From: Alphaproteobacteria bacterium UBA4588
GTDB lineage: Bacteria > Pseudomonadota > Alphaproteobacteria > Puniceispirillales > Puniceispirillaceae
DNA length: 17,751 nucleotides
Direction of reading: 5' to 3'
Assembly (NCBI GenBank): GCA_002387605.1
Contig: DGJU01000036.1
Location: 1-17,751, forward strand
In this document: in pieces, positions 1-6,488 of the stretch
Layout: each line of letters starts with the position of its first letter
Position numbering within the stretch: the first letter of the stretch is position 1
Made by a program: the position numbers and the translations under genes
Notes under the pieces: model-generated
The model's input: only the letters and a program-made list of their open reading frames with translations
What the model was told of the DNA's origin: nothing
Databases searched by the model: none

Positions 1-1040
1 ACCAGTGAGCCGCGCACAGCAAGGGCCTGCCCGTTAGCCAGCCCAATAAGCGCCAGATACCGCTTTTGAGGGCGCCAGCTGATAAAGCTCTTACCAGTCA
101 AAGCAGCTCTCAGATTATGCACAAGAACAGGGCCAGCCCGCACCGCAAACACGCCGGCTTTTTCCCGCTCATACCCTATCACTGAGGCAATATCACCTGC
201 TGCAAAGAAATCAGGCCTGTCCGGGAGATGAAGACGGGATGTAACAGCCAAAAACCCACGCTCATCTCGGGCAACAGGCAACCCTGATACCCAGTCGGCC
301 GGGCGTGCGGCTGTTACCATAAGACAAATCTCGGCTGGGATGACAGCGCCATTTTCAAGTGTCACAGCCTGCTTATCAATAGCCCTAACAGCAGAGCCTA
401 GATGACTTGTAATATTAGCCTTATCCAGTGCCTGTTTCATAATGCGTGATACAGCTGAGGGGTGGCGCGGCAGAACATTAGCTGCCCTGCCAATCAGGTG
501 AATATTCGGTCTTTGGGCGGATGCTGTCATGCGCGCCCGCAATGCAAGCGCCAATTCACTTCCCGCCGCCCCAGCACCAATAATGGCAAGGTCGTCTGTT
601 ATCTTATCAATCTTGGGAAGATTATGCAGGAAGCCTGCAATTGGTTTGACGCGAAGGGCGTGTTCTTGTGCCCCTGCAATGTTTGACGTATCAGGAACAG
701 CGCCAGTGTTAACTGATATTATATCATAAGAAACAGGCGCAGCAGACTGAAGAATAACAATTTTTTCTTCGACGTCTATGTGAGTGATAGCAGAATGTAT
801 CAGCCGCGCTCCGGCAAAAGCAGATAAGGCTGCTAAATCAAACATGATGTTATCTTCAGACCAGATACCCTCAACAAACCCGGGAAGCATCCCTGAATAG
901 GGCGCTTTTAATACATCTGTGATCAGCGTGACGCGCACCCCTTCAATAGGGTTCATCCCGAATGAGCGAAGCACCTGTATCGTGGCATGGCCGCCGCCAA
1001 CAAGAACAAGATCACGCTGGATAGGGGCGGTATTCATCAT
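1..1040 (-). CDS. FAD/NAD(P)-dependent oxidoreductase, SelD N-terminal-like (partial)
   Basis: This is a pyridine nucleotide-disulfide oxidoreductase-type flavoprotein. The reading frame runs from ATG at 1040 off the left edge, with 346 residues visible and no stop. It has an FAD-binding Rossmann motif at residues 14-18 (VGGGH), a second dinucleotide motif in the middle (IIGAGAAG), and a late FAD motif (FFAAGDIA). The GGGHA...VL start, the PYSGMLPG segment and the QKRYLALIG segment near the edge match what I remember of the family found fused to, or beside, selenide water dikinase (SelD). Whether a SelD half follows lies outside the window. The start ATG overlaps the TGA stop of the EamA gene upstream (ATGA), which implies translational coupling. 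A stand-alone NADH dehydrogenase-like flavoprotein is the main alternative. Family is fairly secure; the SelD link is inference. Confidence 0.85.
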   Translation of the reverse strand, partial: MMNTAPIQRDLVLVGGGHATIQVLRSFGMNPIEGVRVTLITDVLKAPYSGMLPGFVEGIWSEDNIMFDLAALSAFAGARLIHSAITHIDVEEKIVILQSAAPVSYDIISVNTGAVPDTSNIAGAQEHALRVKPIAGFLHNLPKIDKITDDLAIIGAGAAGSELALALRARMTASAQRPNIHLIGRAANVLPRHPSAVSRIMKQALDKANITSHLGSAVRAIDKQAVTLENGAVIPAEICLMVTAARPADWVSGLPVARDERGFLAVTSRLHLPDRPDFFAAGDIASVIGYEREKAGVFAVRAGPVLVHNLRAALTGKSFISWRPQKRYLALIGLANGQALAVRGSL

Positions 1041-1921
1041 GCGTCTTTTTCCTGCGCTGTGTCAGCCAATAGCACAGCAAGAAAGATTGTAATACAGCCG
1101 ATAAGCGCAAGCGTGGTTAATGTCTGACCAAGGAGAATCCATCCCGATAATGCCGCAAACACAGCTTCAAGCGATAGGATAAAGGCAGCAAGAGTGGCGC
1201 TTGCATAGCGCTGTGCTACGAGTTGCAATGTGTAGGCAATCCCGACAGAAAAGAACCCAGCATAAATAAGCTCAGGCATAACGGGCAGAAAATCAGCAAA
1301 GTCAGGCTTCTCAAAACTATAGGTCAGGATGCCGGCAAGCCCCGCACAGATAACCGATTGCAGAAAGGCGAGTTGAAAGGGCGCTTTTATCGTCTGGGTG
1401 ACAACACCAATTAGAACGATATGACCGGCCCAGAATAGGGCGCCGGCAATCACCAGAATATCACCCCATTGCGCTTGCACATCTGTCCCACCAGAGAGCA
1501 TGTATGACCCGGCAATAGAGAGCATTAGGCCTATCCAGATTTTTGGCATGATACGGGTTCTAAACATCAGCCAGGCTAGTAAGGGAACACACGGTACATA
1601 AAGAGCGGTAAGGAAGGCTGCATTTGCGACTTGGGTATATTGCAGGGCAGTTTGCTGAAACCCGATCCCGCCAAACATCAAAACACCAAGCCCGATAGCT
1701 TGCCACATCTGCTTTGGAGAGGATTTCATATGGCTTGTAAGGCTTATCGAGCGCGCTTCATAAAGAGCGAGCGGCAGAACAGCAACCGCGCCAATCATAT
1801 AACGAGCCATGGTAAAGCCCATTGGCCCAATAGTTTCCATACCTGTTGTTTGCGCAATAAAGGTCGTACCCCAAATAAAAGCCGCTAGTAACATAAGCAA
1901 ATGGGCAGACATATGAGACAT
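1037..1921 (-). CDS. EamA/DMT superfamily permease
   Basis: A 294-residue inner-membrane protein of the drug/metabolite transporter superfamily. It shows about ten hydrophobic segments arranged as two EamA repeats (roughly residues 5-145 and 150-290). The first helix carries the typical AAFIWGTTFIAQ segment, and the second repeat ends with SLEAVFAALSGWILLGQ, a hallmark of the family. A GGGAGAG ribosome site at 1926-1932 is well placed for the ATG at 1921. It lies 43 bases downstream of the MFS gene and overlaps the next gene by four bases, so the three are probably one operon. The substrate cannot be read from the sequence; members export or import metabolites and amino acids. Confidence 0.92.
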   Translation of the reverse strand: MSHMSAHLLMLLAAFIWGTTFIAQTTGMETIGPMGFTMARYMIGAVAVLPLALYEARSISLTSHMKSSPKQMWQAIGLGVLMFGGIGFQQTALQYTQVANAAFLTALYVPCVPLLAWLMFRTRIMPKIWIGLMLSIAGSYMLSGGTDVQAQWGDILVIAGALFWAGHIVLIGVVTQTIKAPFQLAFLQSVICAGLAGILTYSFEKPDFADFLPVMPELIYAGFFSVGIAYTLQLVAQRYASATLAAFILSLEAVFAALSGWILLGQTLTTLALIGCITIFLAVLLADTAQEKDA

Positions 1922-1964
1922 GAAACTCTCCCGAAAGGGCCAAAATTAACGCATGAAAACGTTG

Positions 1965-3200
1965 CTAGTGTTTGCGTGACCGCAGTGTACGGATGGTCTT
2001 GGCGATAAACAAGGTTGTACGAGGAATATACATGTATGCTTTGGTGGTCGGAACATTAGGGCGGATGCGCGCCCGGTATAGCGTGTATAACAGCAACAAG
2101 CCATGCAGGCCGGCAAAATAACTAAACATCGCATTGGGGCCAAACTGGTCTATCAGCTCGGCAGCAAGGATTGGTGAAATTATAGCGCCGCCGGCAAAGA
2201 AAAAGATAAGCGAGGCACTAAGGGCTGTCATATCCTGCACTGTGGTGAGGTTGTTTGCATGGGTTGCACATAAGGAATAGAGCGGCATTGTTGACGCACC
2301 AAAGATGAAAACCAAAATAAAGAGTGAGGGAATGCCGAGAATTGTAACATCACCGAAGAAGCGAAAGGCAAGAGAGCTTATCACAGCCAATAGGCTTAGC
2401 GTGGCAAGCATTTGCCGGCTTGAATAGCGCTCTGTTAAAAACCCAAAGGGCATCTGGGCCGTCGCGCCGCCAACAACAAAAAGAGCCAGAAAAACCCCTG
2501 TTTGGGTAGTGCTCAGCTCGCTTTTATAGGCAAAGAGCGGGCCTATCATACGGACAACCGAAGATGTTGCGCCAACAACAATAACCCCAATCACAGCCAA
2601 AGGTGAAATCTGAAAGGCAAAAAGCGGGCGAAACCTCTCTTGTTCAGGCATTTGCGGCTGGACTGACTGGGTCAGGCCAAGTGGCAGCAGCGATAAGCAA
2701 ATCAGCACCGCAATAACCGTGTAGGAAATAAAATGTGCTGGGACCAGAACGATAATCATTGTCTGCGCAATAAGACCGCCAACCATATCAATGGTCCGAT
2801 AGAATGAGAAATACCGAACCCTGTTTTTGTTATTCAGTTTCGCATTTAGCCAGCTTTCAATGGCTGTAAAGGACCCGGCTATCGCTATGCCGTTGAAAAT
2901 GCGAAGCATGCACCATGCCCAGAAATACGGCAGAACCGGATGTAGAATGACAGCCATGATAGCAAGACTGGCAACAACACCGTAAGCCCGCGCATGGCCC
3001 ACCCGTTTTACAAGAGGGGGTGAGATAATACATCCAATGATAAAGCCGACAAAATGAGCGCCTCCAACAGCACCAATCTGGGCGCTGGTGAAGCCCATCT
3101 CAATAGCAGAAAGAGCGTCTAGTGGCCCAAGTGCGCCTGATCCTGCCTGCATCAAAAAGATGGTAAAAAGCAGAGCTGATATTGCCAAAAGGGTGTTCAT
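1965..3200 (-). CDS. MFS transporter, YcaD-like
   Basis: A 411-residue major facilitator with about twelve membrane segments. The ESWLN motif in transmembrane region 5, the early GxLGPLDA segment and the FGFLTERYSSRQ loop between the sixth-seventh helix region and the second half resemble the YcaD-type branch, from memory. No cytoplasmic or soluble fusion domain is seen. It is the first gene of the minus-strand run MFS-EamA-flavoprotein. The ATG at 3200 has no convincing Shine-Dalgarno sequence upstream, so the start is provisional, although an earlier in-frame start is not evident and the first helix begins at once. The transported substrate is unknown. A weak TTGACG (-35-like, 3264-3269) lies upstream on this strand without a good -10 box. 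Confidence 0.88.
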   Translation of the reverse strand: MNTLLAISALLFTIFLMQAGSGALGPLDALSAIEMGFTSAQIGAVGGAHFVGFIIGCIISPPLVKRVGHARAYGVVASLAIMAVILHPVLPYFWAWCMLRIFNGIAIAGSFTAIESWLNAKLNNKNRVRYFSFYRTIDMVGGLIAQTMIIVLVPAHFISYTVIAVLICLSLLPLGLTQSVQPQMPEQERFRPLFAFQISPLAVIGVIVVGATSSVVRMIGPLFAYKSELSTTQTGVFLALFVVGGATAQMPFGFLTERYSSRQMLATLSLLAVISSLAFRFFGDVTILGIPSLFILVFIFGASTMPLYSLCATHANNLTTVQDMTALSASLIFFFAGGAIISPILAAELIDQFGPNAMFSYFAGLHGLLLLYTLYRARIRPNVPTTKAYMYIPRTTLFIAKTIRTLRSRKH

Positions 3201-3351
3201 GCGATGAGATCACAACAAAAAAGAAAGAGCTAATTGCCTGATTTCGCGCTGATTAATCTATTTCGTCAATCTTTATTTTAGCCATTCATTAAGGATGAAA
3301 TATTATCTCCCCCCTTTGCAACGGGGCGCTTGCAACACTATGCTGGCGTCT
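3201..3351. other. Divergent spacer between MFS and methyltransferase genes
   Basis: An AT-rich spacer of about 150 bases, if the methyltransferase starts at 3352. It should hold promoters for both directions. The best candidates are TTGACG (3264-3269, minus) and TTGCCT (3234-3239, plus), each with a poor -10 box. No repeat or small gene was seen. Confidence 0.4.
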
Positions 3352-4179
3352 ATGTCAGTAAAGCCATTTCTTAAATGGGTAGGAGGTAAGCGCCAGCTTC
3401 TTCCTGAGATCCAAAATTTTATACCGCAGCAGGTCGACAGATATGTTGAGCCGTTTATGGGCGGGGCAGCTGTGTTCTTTCATCTTGCCCCTAAAAAGGC
3501 GCTTCTTAATGATATTAATGCAGAGCTTGTTAACTGCTATAATGTCATAAAATCCTCTCCAAATGAACTTATTATGGCATTGAGGAAACATGTTTATAAT
3601 ACTGAATATTATAATGAAATACGTTTCCTTGATAGGGCAGAGGGCGGCCTTCTTGCGCTTAGTGAAATTGCGCGGGCAAGCCGGTTTATCTATCTGAACA
3701 GAACGGGCTTTAATGGTCTTTACAGAGTGAATAGTAAGGGGTTTTTTAATGTCCCTATGGGCCGTTATAAAAACCCGCGGATTGTAAATGAAGAGGGCAT
3801 ATTTGCCTGTGCGCGCTGCCTACAATCTGCTGAGATAACAAATATGAGCTTTGAAGAGATACTGACTGGAACCCGTGCCGGTGATTTTGTCTATCTTGAC
3901 CCCCCCTATATTCCGTTATCAGAAACCTCGTCATTTACAAGCTATGCAGGTGGCGGATTTGATATGGAGGCCCAAATAAGACTTGCCAATGCTGTGCGTG
4001 ATATTGATTCGCGTGGCATTCGCTTTCTTGCCTCAAATTCCTATACAGATGAAATTTTCTCATTGTATCAGGGATTCCGAATAATCGAAGTATCAGCAAA
4101 CCGCGCGATAAACAGCAAAGCGGATGGCCGGAAGCCGGTAAAAGAAGTGTTGATTACAAATTATGATGCGAAACACTAA
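3352..4179 (+). CDS. D12-class (Dam-like) adenine-N6 DNA methyltransferase, orphan
   Basis: Transfers a methyl group from S-adenosylmethionine to adenine N6 in DNA. With the start at 3352 it is 275 residues. The N-terminal KPFLKWVGGKR segment (residues 4-14) and VEPFMGGAAVFF form the SAM site, and DPPY at residues 183-186 is the catalytic motif IV of the alpha-type (Dam, DpnM, EcoRV-methylase) order. SRFIYLNRTGFNGLYR and the late LASNS segment are also typical. The frame is open from ATG 3295, but AAGG touches that codon and the family normally begins just before KPFLKW, so 3352 (or 3340) is the better start. No restriction endonuclease gene is adjacent. The specificity may be GATC, but that is inference. 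By eye the gene looks AT-richer than its neighbours, which may indicate transfer. Confidence 0.9.
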   Translation: MSVKPFLKWVGGKRQLLPEIQNFIPQQVDRYVEPFMGGAAVFFHLAPKKALLNDINAELVNCYNVIKSSPNELIMALRKHVYNTEYYNEIRFLDRAEGGLLALSEIARASRFIYLNRTGFNGLYRVNSKGFFNVPMGRYKNPRIVNEEGIFACARCLQSAEITNMSFEEILTGTRAGDFVYLDPPYIPLSETSSFTSYAGGGFDMEAQIRLANAVRDIDSRGIRFLASNSYTDEIFSLYQGFRIIEVSANRAINSKADGRKPVKEVLITNYDAKH

Positions 4180-4214
4180 GGCGCTGATAGTCGGTATTTT
4201 ATAAAAAATGTCTC

Positions 4215-4559
4215 TTAGAGCAGATACATAGCAAGGGCAAAACTGCCCATCCCGACAAGAATAGAAAGCCAGAGTATTTTTAGCGTGACCATACATAACA
4301 GCCCCAAACCAAGAGCGCCGAGACGATAATCAAGAGGTGTTGTTGCAAGAATACCGCTCGGATAGACAAGGATAAGCATCAAAACGCCTGCTACCATGGC
4401 ATAAGCAAGTGCATTGATCCAAATCATTAGGAAGCTATCGGTTTTAATCCTATTGGCAAGCATAACGCCAAGAAATCGCCACATGAAGGTAGCAACAAAG
4501 GCAAGTATAACAGCGGCCCACATCTCAGATATGCCGAACAAGGCTGTATCGGGTTTCAT
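4215..4559 (-). CDS. azlD: AzlD-type branched-chain amino acid exporter subunit
   Basis: A 114-residue, four-helix membrane protein that fits the AzlD family, the small partner of AzlC. The pair is known to export branched-chain amino acids and their analogues; related pairs include YgaZ/YgaH. Its ATG at 4559 overlaps the azlC stop (ATGA, 4556-4559), and an AAGGAG ribosome site sits at 4565-4570 inside azlC, so the two are translationally coupled. Helices lie roughly at residues 10-28, 43-65, 70-88 and 95-113. It ends 35 bases from the convergent methyltransferase stop, with no obvious terminator between them. The family call rests on size, topology and partner more than on a signature motif. 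Confidence 0.85.
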   Translation of the reverse strand: MKPDTALFGISEMWAAVILAFVATFMWRFLGVMLANRIKTDSFLMIWINALAYAMVAGVLMLILVYPSGILATTPLDYRLGALGLGLLCMVTLKILWLSILVGMGSFALAMYLL

Positions 4560-5293
4560 GAGCGCTCCTTATCTGCCCGCAATGAAGCAAACCTGATAAT
4601 AAAAGCGCTCAGTGTGCCGCCGACAAACCCTGCATATAAAATGGCCCAGTCACCCGCCAATGGGTAGAGCAGGGGACATAATGTTCCGCCAATCACAACT
4701 GCCAGTTTATTGGTTGTTTGTTTCGCATTTATAATCAGCAGAAGCAGATAAAGCGGCGTTACAAAAATTACAATACGCAACACATGTTCTGGAATAAGGT
4801 TATCGAGATGAAACCCGATGATCGTGCCGGAAATGGCAAAGACATATATTGTTGCAGCAAACCCTTTATAATAGTGCAAAAGGTCGTTTGGAGCGATGGT
4901 TTCCTGTTTAAACCCTAATTGCGCCCAACCGGTAATTGCCATGCCTTGCATTAGCAAAACACGTTTCCAGAGCGGTAGCTTATGCTGCGGCAGGTTGAGC
5001 AAGTCAGAACCTGAAATAACCATGAGCATCATTCGCAAATTTGCCAGACACACGGCAATAAAGATCAGCAGTAATGAAGCGCCGCTTGCATAAAGGCTTG
5101 CCATCGCAACCTGTCCTGGCATGCCAAACACCAGCAATGTGGTTGTGGTTGTCATCCAGATATCAAAACCAGCCTCGCGCGCAATCGCCCCAAACCCGAT
5201 AAGGGTAGAACATAAGGCAAAACCGGGCACATTTATGGCTTCGATAATACCGCGTCGCACTAACTGCGCTGGACTAAGAGTCAGATAAGGCAA
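4556..5293 (-). CDS. azlC: AzlC-type branched-chain amino acid exporter subunit
   Basis: The large subunit of an AzlCD exporter, 245 residues with several hydrophobic helices. The GIIEAINVPGFALCSTLIGFGAIAREAG start, the FGMPGQVAMASLYASGAS segment and the MMLMVISGSDLL segment match the AzlC family layout. The only canonical-type codon at the front of the frame is TTG at 5293; there is no in-frame ATG between the upstream stop (TAG at 5309-5311) and the conserved domain, and no clear ribosome site is visible. A GTG at 5260 is an alternative. tRNA-Cys lies 73 bases upstream on the same strand. The exact amino acid exported cannot be told from sequence. Confidence 0.88.
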   Translation of the reverse strand: MPYLTLSPAQLVRRGIIEAINVPGFALCSTLIGFGAIAREAGFDIWMTTTTTLLVFGMPGQVAMASLYASGASLLLIFIAVCLANLRMMLMVISGSDLLNLPQHKLPLWKRVLLMQGMAITGWAQLGFKQETIAPNDLLHYYKGFAATIYVFAISGTIIGFHLDNLIPEHVLRIVIFVTPLYLLLLIINAKQTTNKLAVVIGGTLCPLLYPLAGDWAILYAGFVGGTLSAFIIRFASLRADKERS

Positions 5294-5337
5294 AATGAAA
5301 TATGAGACCTAAGAAAATGAACGACCTAAGAGCTGGG

Positions 5338-5352
5338 GCGCATGATATGCGC
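5338..5352. repeat. Perfect inverted repeat between tRNA-Cys and azlC
   Basis: GCGCAT-GAT-ATGCGC, six-base arms around a three-base loop. It sits just past the 3' end of tRNA-Cys and ahead of azlC on the minus strand. No T-tract follows on either strand, so it does not look like a standard rho-independent terminator. It could be an RNA processing or attenuation hairpin, or chance. Confidence 0.5.
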
Positions 5353-5366
5353 TGATGAGATAAAGA

Positions 5367-5440
5367 TGGAGGCCCGGACCGGAATTGAACCGATGTACAC
5401 GGTTTTGCAAACCGCTGCATAACCACTCTGCCACCGGGCC
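5367..5440 (-). tRNA. tRNA-Cys (anticodon GCA)
   Basis: A 74-base tRNA read on the minus strand, with the CCA end encoded at 5367-5369. The acceptor stem pairs GGCCCGG (5434-5440) with CCGGGCC (5371-5377). The anticodon stem GCGGU/ACCGU encloses loop UUGCAAA, giving anticodon GCA at 5406-5408. The T arm is AUCGG-UUCAAUU-CCGGU. The discriminator base is U (5370), which is the usual identity element for cysteine tRNAs. The short D stem with the GAGUGGUUAUGC run resembles bacterial tRNA-Cys. It stands alone, between azlC and a divergently read operon. Confidence 0.97.
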
Positions 5441-5482
5441 ATCGATAACATTCTTGAAAACTCTGCATAAGCGGTAGGGTAG

Positions 5483-5512
5483 TTAGTAAGGGAGGATAAC
5501 TTAATCTGTCAA
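5483..5512 (-). promoter_or_regulatory. Candidate sigma-70 promoter of tRNA-Cys
   Basis: A perfect TTGACA (-35) at 5507-5512 on the minus strand is followed after 18 bases by TACTAA (5483-5488), a weak -10 box. Transcription would start about 36 bases before the tRNA. The -35 is strong; the -10 is the doubtful part. Confidence 0.5.
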
Positions 5513-5523
5513 TAAAAAGACAG
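5506..5523. repeat. Dyad CTGTC-N8-GACAG overlapping the tRNA promoter
   Basis: CTGTC (5506-5510) and GACAG (5519-5523) form an inverted repeat around AATAAAAA. It covers most of the TTGACA -35 box of the tRNA-Cys promoter. It could be an operator or a weak hairpin. Confidence 0.4.
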
Positions 5524-5542
5524 TTTTCACTGCGTTATAATT

Positions 5543-5561
5543 TGTCTTGGGTTGAAAGACA
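5543..5561. repeat. Dyad TGTCTT-N7-AAGACA
   Basis: TGTCTT (5543-5548) and AAGACA (5556-5561) are perfect complementary arms around GGGTTGA. The half-sites share TGTC/GACA with the dyad at 5506-5523, centre to centre about 38 bases away. The motif AAAGACAG occurs at 5516-5523 and again at 5555-5562. Confidence 0.45.
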
Positions 5562-5582
5562 GGCTTTTGAGTGAAAAAAGCC
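5562..5582. repeat. Small hairpin GGCTTTT/AAAAGCC
   Basis: GGCTTTT (5562-5568) pairs with AAAAGCC (5576-5582) around a seven-base loop, directly abutting the previous dyad. There is no T-tract after it on either strand, so terminator function is unlikely. Confidence 0.35.
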
Positions 5583-5620
5583 CTAGAAATTGGCCAGATA
5601 GTAAAACTAAGTTTCTTTGA

Positions 5621-5649
5621 TTGATCATGATTTTATTTGCCGATATAAC
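5621..5649 (+). promoter_or_regulatory. Candidate sigma-70 promoter of the methyltransferase-tolC operon
   Basis: TTGATC (5621-5626, four of six consensus bases) and TATAAC (5644-5649, five of six) are separated by exactly 17 bases. The predicted start near 5656 gives a leader of about 107 bases before the ATG at 5763. Confidence 0.6.
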
Positions 5650-5747
5650 CTGTATTTATAGCGGTTGCTCTGCGTGGCGGTATGGTCTTACTCAGCAGTA
5701 TAAATGATCAGGTTGCTCAAGGCAGGGTTACAAAAGACAGTCCCTTT

Positions 5748-5753
5748 AGAAGG
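5748..5753 (+). promoter_or_regulatory. Ribosome binding site deciding the start at 5763
   Basis: AGAAGG lies nine bases before ATG 5763. No comparable site precedes the upstream in-frame ATG at 5682, so the shorter protein is preferred. Confidence 0.7.
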
Positions 5754-5762
5754 TTATGCGAC

Positions 5763-6428
5763 ATGAATGATATGCATTTTGCAACTTTGCGCAAAGCAAT
5801 GGTCGATAGCCAGATTCGTCCCAACAAGGTCATTGATGACCGTGTGATTGAGGCATTCTCGGCTGTCCCGCGTGAACAATTCGTTACCAAGCAGATGCAG
5901 GACATCGCGTATTTGGATGAAGATATTCACCTGTCAGGTGGCCGTTTCATTCTTGAAGCCATGGTTATGTCTCGCATGATACAGGCGCTAGACATCAGCA
6001 GCAATTGCAATGTCCTAACAATCGGGTCTGGCACAGGATATGGCGCTGCTATCATGTCGTTTCTTGCTGCTTCGGTGATCGCTGTTGAAACACGCAGCAA
6101 CATGGTTGAAAAAGCACAGAATAACATGTCGATGCTCGAAATTGGCAATGTGGCTATGGTGAAAAGCCGGTTGCAGGATGGGTTTGCCTCTGAAGGCCCC
6201 TATGATGCGATTCTTATCGAGGGCGGCGTTGAAAATGTACCCGAAATTATTCTTGATCAGCTCACAGCCGAAGGTCGTCTTGCTGCTATCTGGCGCCCGG
6301 ATAATAACAAGGTTGGAGAGGCCTGTTTATGGCAGAGGTCTGGAAATAAGTTTGCACGGCGCTCTTTGTTTACCGCTCAGGTTCCTGTCTTAGAGGAATT
6401 TCGCACCAAGCAAAAATTTTCCTTTTAA
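5763..6428 (+). CDS. PIMT-family (protein-L-isoaspartate methyltransferase-like) protein
   Basis: A 221-residue SAM-dependent methyltransferase of the Pcm/PIMT family. The SAM site is visible at residues 84-96 (VLTIGSGTGYGAA), preceded by the family's PREQFV segment near residue 36, and followed by YDAILIEGGVENVPEIILDQL (given here as the post-II region). Canonical PIMT has a QTISQP-like substrate loop; here the equivalent stretch reads GRFILEAM (residues 60-67), so true isoaspartyl repair activity is doubtful. From memory, this divergent version commonly precedes tolC in alphaproteobacteria. It is the first gene of a run with tolC and the PopZ-like gene, 60 bases upstream of tolC. Family membership is firm; the substrate is unknown. 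Confidence 0.88.
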   Translation: MNDMHFATLRKAMVDSQIRPNKVIDDRVIEAFSAVPREQFVTKQMQDIAYLDEDIHLSGGRFILEAMVMSRMIQALDISSNCNVLTIGSGTGYGAAIMSFLAASVIAVETRSNMVEKAQNNMSMLEIGNVAMVKSRLQDGFASEGPYDAILIEGGVENVPEIILDQLTAEGRLAAIWRPDNNKVGEACLWQRSGNKFARRSLFTAQVPVLEEFRTKQKFSF

Positions 6429-6488
6429 CGGATAGGGTCATTGCGTGCCTATCCCGCACGCTGGCTTGATTATTAAGGAGAGTATAAA

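Larger units (their letters stand above)
5441..5762. other. Divergent intergenic interval, no gene seen
   Basis: This 322-base spacer separates minus-strand tRNA-Cys from the plus-strand methyltransferase-tolC operon. It holds the two candidate promoters and three small dyads listed separately, in an AT-rich background. A plus-strand ATG at 5682 is in frame with the downstream gene, but the residues it would add do not look like the protein family and the ATG at 5763 has a better ribosome site. I see no small gene or recognised riboswitch in it. Confidence 0.6.

Noticed and set aside
462..729. Two short plus-strand open frames inside the flavoprotein gene
   Set aside because: They lie opposite a continuous, motif-bearing frame and have no independent support.
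4180..4214. AT-rich stretch between convergent methyltransferase and azlD genes as a terminator
   Set aside because: The ATTTTATAAAAAAT dyad is short and has no G+C stem, so it cannot be called a rho-independent terminator.
5274..5468. 64-codon minus-strand open frame across the tRNA
   Set aside because: It overlaps the tRNA-Cys gene and the azlC start and has no protein-like pattern.
5682..5762. Upstream ATG for the PIMT-like gene
   Set aside because: No good ribosome site, and the 27 added residues do not resemble the family; AGAAGG precedes ATG 5763.
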